The translations under genes were made by a program, and so were the position numbers. Positions 23,213-34,861 of a stretch of 64,000 bases of DNA are shown here, in pieces. Under the pieces are notes generated by a model. It had not been told where the DNA came from and made no database searches. It saw only the letters and a list, made by a program, of their open reading frames with translations. Numbering within the stretch: the first letter of the stretch is position 1; every line of letters begins with the position of its first letter. The stretch covers positions 1 to 64,000 of the forward strand of contig CAWGTU010000003.1 in assembly GCA_963825635.1 (NCBI GenBank), in the 5' to 3' direction. Origin of the DNA: JAOUEA01 sp963825635. Lineage in GTDB: Bacteria > Actinomycetota > UBA4738 > HRBIN12.

Positions 23213-24099
23213 TCCGCGCGGGAGGATCCCGTGGGCTTGACCCCGCGCAGGAGCAGGTAGTCGAGCACACCCCGATCCCACAAGAGATCGACCTGGCGCA
23301 GCATCATGCGCACGGCGAGTTCGTAGCTCCTCGAGGTCTCACCGTGGGCGCGGTCGAGCCGGTCGCGCACGAAGCGCAGAGCCGGACCGATCACCCGTTC
23401 CCCCACCGACTCGGCCCGCACGTCGACGAACCCGGCATCGAAGGCGAGCCCCACGATGTCGTCGGCCGTGGCCGCCGAGTGCACGCCGAGTCCCCAGGCC
23501 CGGAGCTGAGTCCACGCGGCGATCGCCTCGCCCGGTGTGCGCGGCAGGCGCACCGTCGGGATGTCCGAGATCGTGAGCACCCCGCCGGGCCGCAGCACGC
23601 GGAACGCCTCGGCGAAGAACAGCGCGCGTGACGGGAAGTGGAACGCCGCCTCGACGCTGATCACGCCGTCGAACGAGCCGCTGCGCAGCGGCAGCCGCGT
23701 GGCGTCGGCGTTCACGCCCCACGCCGCGGCCTCGGCCAGGCGAGGCTTCCCTGCGATCAGCTGCGACAGCGTGATGTTGAGCGCGGTCAGCGATCGCGTC
23801 CGAGCGACCTCCGCGATCAGCGGGTCCTGCTCCGCCAGACCGTTGCCGACGTCGAGCACATCGCCGTCGGTCGGCAGCTCGGCCGCGATCGTCCGCACGA
23901 GCCGTCGCACGGCGACCGGGGCCTCCTCGGGATCGCTCCCGTCGCCCTCCCACAAGCCGAGGTTCAGCCACCCGGGCGCGAGCGCGACCACGAAGTCCGC
24001 GCCGATGCTGTCGTAGACGGTCGCGGCGGGGTTCCGGCCGTGGCGGAGCACCGACAGCGCGTGCCGCACGTTCTCGCGGGTCCAGCCGGTGCTCGCCAC
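23209..24099 (-). CDS. class I SAM-dependent methyltransferase (UbiE/sterol methyltransferase-like)
   Basis: A 296-residue methyltransferase. SAM-binding motif I reads DVLDVGNGLAEQDPLIAE, with Gly-Asn-Gly in place of the usual GCG. ALNITLSQL, NADATRLPLRSGSFDGVISVEAAFHFPSRALFFAEAFRVLRPGG and LTISDIP follow. The NITLSQL and EAAFHFPSR pattern is shared with small-molecule methyltransferases acting on sterols, quinones or macrolide sugars. It lies three bases downstream of the ABC permease gene and may share its transcript. Substrate unknown. Confidence 0.85.
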   Translation of the reverse strand: MASTGWTRENVRHALSVLRHGRNPAATVYDSIGADFVVALAPGWLNLGLWEGDGSDPEEAPVAVRRLVRTIAAELPTDGDVLDVGNGLAEQDPLIAEVARTRSLTALNITLSQLIAGKPRLAEAAAWGVNADATRLPLRSGSFDGVISVEAAFHFPSRALFFAEAFRVLRPGGVLTISDIPTVRLPRTPGEAIAAWTQLRAWGLGVHSAATADDIVGLAFDAGFVDVRAESVGERVIGPALRFVRDRLDRAHGETSRSYELAVRMMLRQVDLLWDRGVLDYLLLRGVKPTGSSRAD

Positions 24100-24102
24100 G
24101 AG

Positions 24103-25335
24103 TCAGCCCTGACCGTTCGTGACCGGGGCGGATCGCCACGCGTCGCGGAGCTTCACCCGACCCCCGGTCCTCAGCACGGCGCCCGCGTACAGACGCGCCG
24201 ACAGCGGGACGAAGAGGGCCGTGCCGGCCACGAGCAACGAGATCGAGAGGGCGATCTGCTGAGGGGTCGCCGATCCCAGGGCGATCCGGACAGGCATCGC
24301 GAGCGCGGAGGAGAACGGCAGGATGGACGCCACGACCGAGAGCGGCGAGTCCGGGCTCTCGAGCGCCCCGATCGAGATGAAGAACGAGATGAAGATGATC
24401 AGGTTGATCGGCACCATCGCGTTCTGCAGCTCCTCCATGCGTGACACGAGCGACCCGGAGACCGCGAACAGCCCCGCGTAGAACGCGAACCCCATCACGA
24501 ACCAGACGAGCACGACGAGGGCGATCCCGATCGCCGTACTCGGGATGTCCAGGGCACCGGTCACGACCGAGAGGCCGATCGCGTAGGCGGCGATGAATGC
24601 GAGCTGCACGATGCCGAGCAGCCCGATGCCGGCGATCTTGCCGGCGAGCAGCTGTCGCGGGCGGATCGCCGAGAGCAGGATCTCGACAACCCGTGACGCC
24701 TTCTCCTCGATCACGCCGGTCGCGACCCACACCCCGTACCCGAAGAGCTGGCCGTACGCCAGCAGCACAGCGATGAAGGCGATGCCGGCGTTCTCCTCGC
24801 GGTCGGGATCCTCCGGTTCGAGCGTCCGCACCTCGACCGCGGGTCGGTTCAGCACGGCATCGATCTCGCTCGGGCTCGCGCCCCCGGTCTCGAGCGCCGC
24901 CGCGATCCTCACCCGGACAAAGGCGTTACGGACCAGCTGCGTCAGCGTGGCCGGGACCGAGTCGTCCCCCACCAACTCGTCGTCGACCAGCGCCGCATCG
25001 AGCCGTCCGCTCCGTACCGCGGCCTCGGCCTCCTCGACGTCGTCCCAGAACCCGACCCGAAGTTCCACGCCCTCTCGCTCCGCGACGTCGTCGAGCTCGG
25101 CCGCGGTCCGCTGGATCTCGACCTCGTCGGTTCCCGTGATGCCGAGGTCGAAGGATGGCGTGACCTCGTCGCCGAACGCCCGAAGCAGGATGAAGACCGT
25201 CAGCACGGCGAGCGTGATGCCCGTCGAGATGAAGAAGCCCTTGTCCCGCAGCCGCACACGGAAGTCTCGCATCGCGACGAGACGCCAGGCGCCCCGGTCG
25301 GTCGGCCTCGGATCGTGCGCGAGCCGGTCGTTCAC
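24103..25335 (-). CDS. ABC-2 transporter permease (NatB type)
   Basis: A 410-residue permease. One membrane segment near residues 33-52 is followed by a large extracytoplasmic domain of about 120 residues, then five or six segments from about residue 180 (AGIAFIAVLLAYGQLFGYGVWVATGVIEEKASRVVEILLSAI). The EEKxSRVVEILLSAIRP element is the ABC2_membrane_3/NatB signature. GTG 25335 overlaps the ATPase stop as GTGA, indicating coupling. With the ATPase it forms a two-gene exporter, possibly for sodium or a lipid or peptide. Confidence 0.88.
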   Translation of the reverse strand: MNDRLAHDPRPTDRGAWRLVAMRDFRVRLRDKGFFISTGITLAVLTVFILLRAFGDEVTPSFDLGITGTDEVEIQRTAAELDDVAEREGVELRVGFWDDVEEAEAAVRSGRLDAALVDDELVGDDSVPATLTQLVRNAFVRVRIAAALETGGASPSEIDAVLNRPAVEVRTLEPEDPDREENAGIAFIAVLLAYGQLFGYGVWVATGVIEEKASRVVEILLSAIRPRQLLAGKIAGIGLLGIVQLAFIAAYAIGLSVVTGALDIPSTAIGIALVVLVWFVMGFAFYAGLFAVSGSLVSRMEELQNAMVPINLIIFISFFISIGALESPDSPLSVVASILPFSSALAMPVRIALGSATPQQIALSISLLVAGTALFVPLSARLYAGAVLRTGGRVKLRDAWRSAPVTNGQG

Positions 25336-26225
25336 GCGCTCACCACCTCGCGGAACAGCTCGGCGAGCGTGGGATGCATCGGCCCGAACCGCACGACGTC
25401 GCCCGACGCCCGTGCGAGATCGAGCACGCGTTGCTCGTCGACGTCGCCGGCGAGCTCGAGCACGGCGCCGTCGGTCCTCACTTCGACGAGCGCGACGCCG
25501 GGGATCGACGCGTACCACTCGTCGGCTCCGCCGCGCACCTGCACGAGGACGAGTCGCCGCTCGCGGCGAGCCCGGAGCTCGCCGATCGTCCCCTGGGCCA
25601 CGATGCGTCCGCGGTCGATCAGCACGACCGAATCGCACAGCCGTTCCACGAGCTCGAGCTGATGGCTCGAGAACACCACGGGCACCCCGTGGTTCGCGGC
25701 CTGCCGACGCAGCACGCCCGACAGCACGTCGACGCCGACCGGATCGAGCCCCGAGAACGGCTCGTCGAGCACGAGCAGGTCGGGCTCGTGTACGAGCGCC
25801 GAGGCCAGCTGCACGCGCTGCTGGTTGCCGAGGGAGAGCGCCTCGACGCGGTCGTTCGCGCGCTCGGCCACGCCGAGCACCTCGATCGTCTCCTCGGCTC
25901 GACGCCGCGCGTCGGCCTTGCCGAGCCCATGCAGCCTCGCCAGGTACACGAGCTGGTCGAGGACCCGCATCTTGGGATAGAGGCCACGCTCCTCGGGCAT
26001 GTAGCCGAAGCGGCGGCGCACCCGTGCATCGACGGCCTCACCGCGCCAGCGCACCGAACCGGCGTCGGGCGTGAGCACGCCCAGGGCGATGCGCATCGCG
26101 GTGGTCTTGCCGGCACCGTTCGGGCCCACGAACCCGACGATGCGTCCCTCGGGCACGGTGAACGAGACGTCGTCGAGCGCCACGAGGTCGCCGAACGTGC
26201 GGCGCAGGCCGGTCAGCTCGAGCAT
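25332..26225 (-). CDS. ABC transporter ATP-binding protein (NatA type)
   Basis: A 297-residue ATPase: Walker A FVGPNGAGKTTAMRI, Q-loop region FGYMPEERGLYPKM, signature LSLGNQQRVQLASALVHEP, Walker B LLVLDEPFSGLDP and switch His in FSSHQLELVERL. The signature reads SLGNQQ instead of SGGQ, common in NatA-like proteins. The PEERGLYPKM sequence is also typical of this group. About 80 C-terminal residues form a family extension. ATG 26225 is chosen because the fold starts at once; an ATG at 26252 would add nine residues. Confidence 0.92.
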   Translation of the reverse strand: MLELTGLRRTFGDLVALDDVSFTVPEGRIVGFVGPNGAGKTTAMRIALGVLTPDAGSVRWRGEAVDARVRRRFGYMPEERGLYPKMRVLDQLVYLARLHGLGKADARRRAEETIEVLGVAERANDRVEALSLGNQQRVQLASALVHEPDLLVLDEPFSGLDPVGVDVLSGVLRRQAANHGVPVVFSSHQLELVERLCDSVVLIDRGRIVAQGTIGELRARRERRLVLVQVRGGADEWYASIPGVALVEVRTDGAVLELAGDVDEQRVLDLARASGDVVRFGPMHPTLAELFREVVSA

Positions 26226-26304
26226 GCGGACATCATCGGCACGGGCACGCACGTCAGCTTAGGCAGGCGGGCGCTGAACGGTCGGATACAGGATGACCGC
26301 GAGG

Positions 26305-26900
26305 TCAGCCTGCAGCGGTCACATCGACGATGTGCCCGACGCTGTCGGCGCCGTCCAGCGCGTCGAGCAGAGCCGTCGCGAAGTCGGCCCGGGCGATCGA
26401 TCCGCCGGGTGCTCGGGCGTCCACGGCCGCGGCGTAGGCCCCCGAAGGATCCTCCTCGGAGAGCAGCGGCGTCGAGACCACGGTCCAGTCCACGTCGCTC
26501 GCGCGGAGCGTCGCCAGCGCCTCGCGGTGCTCCCGGGAGACGGCCGCATATGGCTCCTCGAGCGCATCCTCGTCCAGGACCCGTGAGTTGGCCGAGATCA
26601 CGAGCCGCCGCACGTCTGCCTCGCCCATCGCGCGGACGAGGCCCCCGATCGCCTCGGAGTACACCGATCCCGGATCGGGGCTCTTCGGGCCCATCGCTGA
26701 GACCACGGCCTCGACGTTGCGCAGCGCCGACGCCACGGCAGCATCGTTGCGAGCGTCGCCGGTCACCACGCGCTCGACCGGGCCGAGCGAGCCCTCAGCC
26801 GGCGTGGAGCGAGCGAACGCGGTCACCACGTGACCGCGTTCGAGCGCCTCTGCCACGACGAGACGACCGGTCCGACCGGTCGCCCCGAACACCGCCAGCT

Positions 26901-26904
<4 letters not shown>
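26305..26904 (-). CDS. NAD(P)H-binding oxidoreductase of the NmrA/atypical SDR type
   Basis: A 199-residue Rossmann protein. VKLAVFGATGRTGRLVVAEALERGHVVTAFAR carries the GxTGxxG motif of atypical short-chain dehydrogenases. VVTGDARNDAAVASALRNVEAVVSAMG and the late WTVVSTPLL follow. It lacks the classical YxxxK, so it may be a redox sensor or a flavin/biliverdin-reductase-like enzyme. The GTG start (26904) overlaps the lon stop as GTGA, so it is translated as the second gene of a lon operon. Confidence 0.85.
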
Positions 26905-29276
<2,372 letters not shown>

Positions 29277-29317
29277 CTCGTGTCTCCGTCGTCCGCGAAG
29301 GAAGCGGCAGAAGCCGC

Positions 29318-29331
29318 CTTGCAGGTGCAAG
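29318..29331. promoter_or_regulatory. 14-bp palindrome upstream of lon
   Basis: CTTGCAGGTGCAAG has perfect six-base arms around GG and lies 42 bp before the lon ATG. It differs from the HspR HAIR consensus, although HspR control of lon is known in Streptomyces. Its inner 12-mer recurs upstream of mec. Confidence 0.45.
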
Positions 29332-29363
29332 AACGAGCCACACGGCCGAGCTATTCCCGGGAT

Positions 29364-29377
29364 GTAATCGGTATTAC
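29364..29377. promoter_or_regulatory. AT-rich inverted repeat at the start of the lon control region
   Basis: GTAATCGGTATTAC has five-base arms GTAAT/ATTAC around four bases. It stands out in 70% GC sequence and partly overlaps the stop of the upstream membrane-protein gene. It could be a regulator site or part of a promoter. Confidence 0.3.
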
Positions 29378-30294
29378 CCCAGGGTCTTCGTCGCGGGTCC
29401 CACGGCTTTCGCCTCGTCCCGTTCCGGCTGCACGCGCTCGGCCTCCACACGGACCCGGTCGAGCGTCGCGTCGTTCAGGCAGCCGAGGAAGCGGCGCTCA
29501 TCGCTGTCGCCGGGGCTCGGGCTGAGCCGCATCACGATGACCTGAGGCCCCTCCACGATCCGGATCTCCGTGTGCTCATCGACCAAGGCACGGCACGACG
29601 TCGTCAGGGTCTCGGCCACGCCTCGCGGATCGCCTATGGCGCCACGAAACTCGACCGACAGAGCGTAGGCGGTCGTCGTTCCCGGGAGGCCGGGCCTGTC
29701 GGCCTCGTACTGCGTGAGCCCGGCGAGCACGAGCACGGCCGCCGCGAGCACGATGAGGGCCGAGACACCGGCCGTCACGATCTTCAGGCGATCGCGCCGC
29801 CCGCTCACACGAGCGACCGACACGGAACGCGAGTGCCCGACGCCGGACGATCCGCCGACGAACGCGAAGCGACGCTCGACCGCGCGATCGCTCTCCCATG
29901 TGCCCGAGAGCGCCGCCACCCGCTCCACCACGTAGGCGATCGCCGAGAGGATCACACCGATGCCGAGCAGCACCGGCACGAAGACCCCGAGGCCGTCTGG
30001 CTCCAGCCATGCGAACGGGTGCGGGCGCTCGACGGCCGCACCCCCCGTCTTCTCGTCCCGGGGCTCCTCGCGCATCGCCTCGACGTCGTCGAGCCGTCGC
30101 TCGATGCGGTCGAACCGACGCATCAACGTCCCGGTGGCGAGCGCGACCTCCGCCGCGACGAAGAACAGCCCGCTGATCAGGGCTCGGTTCCATTCCCACC
30201 GGTACAGGTACACGAGCAGATAGGTGCCGGACGTGACGAGCACCACGAAGCCGAGCAGCCGGACCGCCGTGGTGAGGAGTCGGCGGATCGTCAT
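29374..30294 (-). CDS. multi-pass membrane protein of unknown function
   Basis: A 306-residue protein with membrane segments at about 10-30 (LLGFVVLVTSGTYLLVYLYR), 38-55, 100-122 (GLGVFVPVLLGIGVILSAIAYVVERVAA) and 168-190 (VSALIVLAAAVLVLAGL). A C-terminal extracytoplasmic domain of about 110 residues has two cysteines (TTSCRALVDEH, RFLGCLNDATLDRV). No family recognised. Its ATG overlaps the stop of the PEP-synthase-like gene (30291-30294), so the two are co-translated. The functional link is unclear. Confidence 0.75.
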   Translation of the reverse strand: MTIRRLLTTAVRLLGFVVLVTSGTYLLVYLYRWEWNRALISGLFFVAAEVALATGTLMRRFDRIERRLDDVEAMREEPRDEKTGGAAVERPHPFAWLEPDGLGVFVPVLLGIGVILSAIAYVVERVAALSGTWESDRAVERRFAFVGGSSGVGHSRSVSVARVSGRRDRLKIVTAGVSALIVLAAAVLVLAGLTQYEADRPGLPGTTTAYALSVEFRGAIGDPRGVAETLTTSCRALVDEHTEIRIVEGPQVIVMRLSPSPGDSDERRFLGCLNDATLDRVRVEAERVQPERDEAKAVGPATKTLG

Positions 30295-32366
30295 GGACCG
30301 ACCCCCTCATCCTCGACCAGCGCGACCTCACCGGTGAGGCCGTCCACGACCACGCTCGAGCCCTCCGGGAACCGTCGCCGGGCACCGGCGACGGCGACGA
30401 CCGTGGGTACGCCCATCTCCCTCGCGAGGATCGCGAGGTGCGAGAGAGCGCTGCCGGTCTCCGAGACCAGTCCGGCGAGGCCGGGGAGCTTCGTGGCCAG
30501 CGCCGGCGCCAGCACGTCGACCACGAGCACGTCGCCGGGGCCGGCGCACGCGGCCGATCGAACCTCGCCGCTCCCCCGCCCGCCGCCGGCCGGCACGCCG
30601 CGGTCGCCGCACCCACGAACGGGCTCCGGCACCACCGTGCCGGCCGGCGTCAGCCGGAACGAGACGGGCAGCGGGGGACCCGGACGTGCCGCGGCACGGG
30701 CTGCCAGGTCGTCCGGGACCGGGCCGCCGTGGACGACCTGGGCCACCTCCTCGCGACGAAGGAACCTGACGTCACCTGCATCCCGCAGCCTTCCGGAGTG
30801 CGCGAGCCGGCAGCCGAGCGACCACGCCACGCGGGCCACGAGCTCGTCGACCCACCGAGCTCGAACCCGCAGAGCCTCGCGCGCCCCGATCGCCGAGAGA
30901 GGAACGGTGACCGAACGTCCGTGACCCTCCGCCACCACGTCGGGCAATCCCGCCACGGGCGCGATCCTGGGTGGTGCCAGCGCGAGGGTGACAGGGGCCT
31001 CCGCCACGACCTCCTCGTCGCGCTGCCCTCGCGCCCGGCAGGCCGAGACGGCGTCGATCGCGAGCGCCGCCGCGCCTGGCCCGTGCTCCTCGGCGGGCAG
31101 CAGCATCCCGGCGAGCACCTGATGACCGTGGAGCCCACGGAGGCGCTCGGCGGCGTCATCGAGCAGCGCGAGGAGCGCGTCGTCGCCGAGCGTGCCGAGC
31201 GCGGGGATGCGCGCGAGCCAGTCGTCGGTCCGCTCGAGCAGCGCCGCGGCCTCCTCGGGCATCGCGAGGCGCAGCCTCCCCGTGTGCCACGCGGCGGCGA
31301 GTCGCCTCGCCCCGCGACGAGGATCGACCGCGCGCCACACCGCGTGCCGCCTCGGGGCGAACCCGAGCAGCTCCAGGTCGGCGGCCACGCGCCCTCCTAT
31401 CGTGAGGGCGATCGGCGAGGCCTCGATCCGCGCGGACGACACCGCGCCGACCGCCCGCAGCGCCCCGACGATGCCCTCGCGCAGCGGGTCGAGGAACAGC
31501 TCCTCCTCGAGCGGGGCGAGCGGCTGCGGGAAGGTCTCCCCGATCGGTCCCGGGCCCAGGACGGGCCCGGTCGCCGCGGTCGCCTCCCCGACGGCGGTCA
31601 CGGGACGGCTCTGCAGGAGCCACAGGTGATGCGTGCGGTCGACGGCCCACTCGATGTCCTGCGGAGCTCCGAAGACCCGTTCGGCCCGCCGGGCGAGTGC
31701 GGCGAGCCGGAAGAGGTCCACGCGGGTTGGGCGCGCTCCGCCACGGCCTGCCCCTGCACGGCGCGCCCACAGGCCGGAGCGACGGATCGCGATATGGCAT
31801 GCCGTCGCGACGCCGTCGACCAGCGCCTTCGGCGAGCCGTGGACGCTCTCCACGACGAAGTGCCGACGATCGCCGGTGACCGGATCGACCCCGAACACCA
31901 CACCGCCTCGCACGGGGTCGAGCATCGGCTGCGCGAGCACGGCCATCGGAGCCTCGATCCCCGGCAGGCTCGAGGCCGATCCCAGGACCTCTCGCACGGC
32001 GTCGATGAACGCCTCCCACCCGTGCACCCCGACCACGGTCCGGAAGCGCCCCGCCATCGACGATGCGTCGGCATCCTCGACCGTCGAGGACGAGCGCACG
32101 ATCAGGGGCCTGCCGTCGGACGAGAGCCGGATCCACGCCTCCTCGATGGCGTCACGGTCGACATCGATGTCGGCCGACGTGGTGATCACGAACCCCGGGA
32201 GCACCGGGAGGCCGGCCACCCCGGCACGAGCGAGGGCCGCCGCCTTGGCGCCGGCCGTCGCCGGATCGATCGCGCGAGCATCGCCGAGGTCGATCACGGC
32301 GACCCGCGACACCGTGCGCTCCACCACGTCTCCGGCACGCATCGTGTGCCCCCGATCGAGGACCAT
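30291..32366 (-). CDS. PEP-synthase/rifampicin-phosphotransferase-like dikinase
   Basis: A 691-residue protein of the PEP/pyruvate-binding superfamily. The N-terminal ATP-grasp domain has AGAKAAALARAGVAGLPVLPGFVITT, PLIVRSSSTVEDADASSMAGRF, VFGVDPVTG and HHLWLLQSRPV. The C-terminal swivelling domain has GLAGLVSETGSALSHLAILAREMGVPTVV, with the phosphorylated His in ALSHLAIL. A central segment of 300 or more residues lacks the TIM-barrel PEP domain, as in rifampicin phosphotransferases, though it is shorter than those. It probably transfers phosphate from ATP via His to an unknown acceptor. It is co-translated with the membrane protein at 29.4-30.3 kb. Confidence 0.8.
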   Translation of the reverse strand: MVLDRGHTMRAGDVVERTVSRVAVIDLGDARAIDPATAGAKAAALARAGVAGLPVLPGFVITTSADIDVDRDAIEEAWIRLSSDGRPLIVRSSSTVEDADASSMAGRFRTVVGVHGWEAFIDAVREVLGSASSLPGIEAPMAVLAQPMLDPVRGGVVFGVDPVTGDRRHFVVESVHGSPKALVDGVATACHIAIRRSGLWARRAGAGRGGARPTRVDLFRLAALARRAERVFGAPQDIEWAVDRTHHLWLLQSRPVTAVGEATAATGPVLGPGPIGETFPQPLAPLEEELFLDPLREGIVGALRAVGAVSSARIEASPIALTIGGRVAADLELLGFAPRRHAVWRAVDPRRGARRLAAAWHTGRLRLAMPEEAAALLERTDDWLARIPALGTLGDDALLALLDDAAERLRGLHGHQVLAGMLLPAEEHGPGAAALAIDAVSACRARGQRDEEVVAEAPVTLALAPPRIAPVAGLPDVVAEGHGRSVTVPLSAIGAREALRVRARWVDELVARVAWSLGCRLAHSGRLRDAGDVRFLRREEVAQVVHGGPVPDDLAARAAARPGPPLPVSFRLTPAGTVVPEPVRGCGDRGVPAGGGRGSGEVRSAACAGPGDVLVVDVLAPALATKLPGLAGLVSETGSALSHLAILAREMGVPTVVAVAGARRRFPEGSSVVVDGLTGEVALVEDEGVGP

Positions 32367-32487
32367 CCCTCGTCACCATCGTGGCCGTTCCGGGCTCGTG
32401 CGCGTCGTGCCACGCGTCCTCACGCGAAGGGGTCGTTCGGCGCGAACGGATGCGGCACCCCGGCGCACGATGGAGATGGAGGGCCGG

Positions 32488-33462
32488 ATGCACGCGCAGA
32501 CGAGCGCATCGCACGCGCCGGGTCGCGGCGCGCTCGCGTGGATGTCACGACGTCCCTGGTGGCTCTGGATCGTCGTGGTCCTCGTGGCGGCGACCGCCGC
32601 GGTCGGCCTGTACTACCGGCGCCAGATCGTCTCGCTGGCGACCCACCGCAAGGGTCCGCCGTCCTCGACCATGGCGGTCCTCCCCTTCCCCGCAGGAGGA
32701 CGGCCCGACGTCCGCATCGCGGCGGTGGGCGACGTCGGCGAGGGCGAGGAGGAGGAATGGGACACGGCGCGCGCGATGACGATGCTCGAGCAGGGGAACC
32801 CGGCGTACGACGCGCTCCTGCTGCTCGGCGACAACGTCTACCCGAGCGGTGACCCCGAGCGCCTGCCGGACACGGTCTTCCGTCCGTTCGGCGACCTGCT
32901 CGATGGAGGCACGGCCCTCTACGCGATCCTCGGCAACCACGACGTCGCCGGCGGATGGGGCGACGAGCAGATCGCCGCCCTGGGCATGCCGGGCCGGTGG
33001 TGGACGGACGCGATCGGCGACGTGCGCCTGATCGGTCTCGACGCCTACTCGCTCGGGGATCCCGAGCAGATGGCGTTCCTCGAGCGCACCCTCGACGAGG
33101 CGACCGAGCCCTGGACGATCGTTGCGATCCACGAGTCGCCGTACTCGGCGGGCTACCAAGGCTCCAACCTCGAGGTGCGCGATCGCTACGCGCCGGTGTT
33201 CGCCCGCGGAGGCGTGCAGCTCGTGCTCTCCGGCCACGACCACGACTACCAGCGCAGCCGGCCGATCGACGGTGTGACCTACATCGTCACCGGCGCCGGT
33301 GGCCTCACGAGGGGGACCGGCGAGGAGTGGTTCACCGAGGTCTCGTGGTCGGTGCTGCACTTCCTCGACATCAACGTGTTCCCCGACCGCATGCTGGTGC
33401 GGGCGATCGACCAGGAGGGCCGATCGTTCGACGAGGTCGAGATCCCCGTCGAGACCCCGTAG
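32488..33462 (+). CDS. membrane-anchored calcineurin-like metallophosphoesterase
   Basis: About 324 residues. An N-terminal anchor (WWLWIVVVLVAATAAVGLYY) is followed by all metallophosphoesterase motifs: RIAAVGDVGEG, LLLLGDNVYPSG, LYAILGNHDV, TIVAIHESPYSAG and VLSGHDHDYQRSRP. The pattern is that of purple-acid-phosphatase-like enzymes, here facing outside. Three in-frame ATGs are possible (32470, 32476, 32488); the last has GGAGGG four to nine bases upstream and is chosen. It faces the dikinase gene divergently across about 120 bp. Confidence 0.88.
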   Translation: MHAQTSASHAPGRGALAWMSRRPWWLWIVVVLVAATAAVGLYYRRQIVSLATHRKGPPSSTMAVLPFPAGGRPDVRIAAVGDVGEGEEEEWDTARAMTMLEQGNPAYDALLLLGDNVYPSGDPERLPDTVFRPFGDLLDGGTALYAILGNHDVAGGWGDEQIAALGMPGRWWTDAIGDVRLIGLDAYSLGDPEQMAFLERTLDEATEPWTIVAIHESPYSAGYQGSNLEVRDRYAPVFARGGVQLVLSGHDHDYQRSRPIDGVTYIVTGAGGLTRGTGEEWFTEVSWSVLHFLDINVFPDRMLVRAIDQEGRSFDEVEIPVETP

Positions 33463-33463
33463 G

Positions 33464-34861
33464 TCAGTCCTCGGCCACGACCGGGAGCCCCGCGGCCCGC
33501 CATGCCGTCATGCCGCCGACGACCGTGAGCGCCTCGCGCCCGTGGGCCACCAGCAGGCTCGCCGCGACCGACGAGCGGAACCCGCTCCCGCAGATCACCG
33601 CCACCGGACGGTCCCCCGCCACCTCCTCGAGACGCGCCGGGAGCTCGCCGGCGGTGAGGAACGTCGCTTCGGCGGCGTGGCCCTCGCGCCACTCCCCCGG
33701 CTGACGCACGTCGAGCAACTCGACCTCGTCGCGGACGGCGCCCTCGCGCGCCTCCCTGACCGAGAGCTGCCCCAGGGTCGCGATCGGCTCGCCCGAGGTG
33801 CGCCAGGTCCCCATGCCGCCCCCGAGCCAGCCGACCGGCGGGGCGTAGCCGGTACGCAGGAGCTGCCAGGTCGCCTCCCACAGGTCGTCGGCGCGATCGA
33901 GCACGAGCACCACGTCGGCGCCATCGGGGACGACCGTGCCCGCCCACGTCGAGAACGACGTGCCGAGCCCCGCGTTCAAGGCCCCCGGCACATGCCCACC
34001 GGCGAACGACTCGGGCTGACGCGCGTCGAGCACGACCGCCCCTCCCGCCCGCAGCTTGGTCACCTGCTCGACGTCGAGCGCGGGCGGCTCGGCGAGCGTG
34101 CCGAGCAGCTCGGGCCCGGCCATGTTCTGGCCGCGCATGCGCTTCCAGTAGGGAGGAACCGCCGGCAGGTCCTGCAGGTCCATGCACTCGCGCACGAACA
34201 CGTCCTCGCTCGTGAGCCGACGCAGCATCGGGTTCGTGCGCCGCTCGTAGCCGACGGTGGTCGACAGCCGCGACCCGATGTTCCCCCCGCAGAGCGAGCC
34301 CGCCACGTGCGTCGGGAAGACCTCGACGTGGTCGGGCAGCTCCAGGATCTTCGTCTGCAGCATCTCGCACATCGCCGCCGCGCTCTCGCGTGTCTGCTCT
34401 GCGCCGCCGAGCAGGTCCGGCCTGGCCACGTCGCCGACGAGCAACGCCCCTCCCGAGAGCAGCAGCGCCGGGTCCTCGCCGACCGCGCGGTCGTGCACGA
34501 GCAGGCTCACGTGCTCGGGGGTGTGACCGGGCGTGTGGAGCACCTCGAACGCCACGTCGCCCATCTCCACGACCTCGCCGTCACGCACCGGGCGATGGCC
34601 GTAGCCGTACGCACCGAGGGCCGACGCGAGCACCGTGATGCCCGGAGCGCGCGCGACGACCTCGGAGATGCCCGACAGATAGTCGTTGTGGCCGTGGGTG
34701 TCGATCGCGAACGCGACACGGAACCCGTGCGCCCGGGCCGCTTCGAAGTAGGCACGCACGTCTCGTTGCGGGTCGAGCACCAGGGCATCGCCCGTGGACT
34801 CGTCGGCGACCAGGTACGAGGCGTGGCCGAGGCTCTCGAGGTGGAACTGCTCCAGGTACAT
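33464..34861 (-). CDS. MBL-fold/double-rhodanese protein, persulfide-dioxygenase-like
   Basis: A 465-residue fusion. Residues 1-250 are an MBL domain (VLDPQRDVRAYFEAA, DTHGHNDYLSG, LHTPGHTPEHVSLLV, PTHVAGSLCGG) of the persulfide dioxygenase/CstB type, where the metal motif reads HGHNDY. Two rhodanese domains follow. The first (about 275-365) lacks a catalytic Cys (VLVLDRADDL). The second (about 375-465) has VICGSGFRSS with the active Cys. Such proteins oxidise or transfer the sulfane sulfur of glutathione or low-molecular-weight persulfides. Its ATG overlaps the stop of the single rhodanese (TGATG), making it the last gene of the operon. Confidence 0.88.
   Translation of the reverse strand: MYLEQFHLESLGHASYLVADESTGDALVLDPQRDVRAYFEAARAHGFRVAFAIDTHGHNDYLSGISEVVARAPGITVLASALGAYGYGHRPVRDGEVVEMGDVAFEVLHTPGHTPEHVSLLVHDRAVGEDPALLLSGGALLVGDVARPDLLGGAEQTRESAAAMCEMLQTKILELPDHVEVFPTHVAGSLCGGNIGSRLSTTVGYERRTNPMLRRLTSEDVFVRECMDLQDLPAVPPYWKRMRGQNMAGPELLGTLAEPPALDVEQVTKLRAGGAVVLDARQPESFAGGHVPGALNAGLGTSFSTWAGTVVPDGADVVLVLDRADDLWEATWQLLRTGYAPPVGWLGGGMGTWRTSGEPIATLGQLSVREAREGAVRDEVELLDVRQPGEWREGHAAEATFLTAGELPARLEEVAGDRPVAVICGSGFRSSVAASLLVAHGREALTVVGGMTAWRAAGLPVVAED

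Noticed and set aside
30291..32366. Rifampicin phosphotransferase
   Set aside because: Domain order is similar, but the protein is much shorter and the rifampicin-binding domain could not be recognised, so only a broader call is given.
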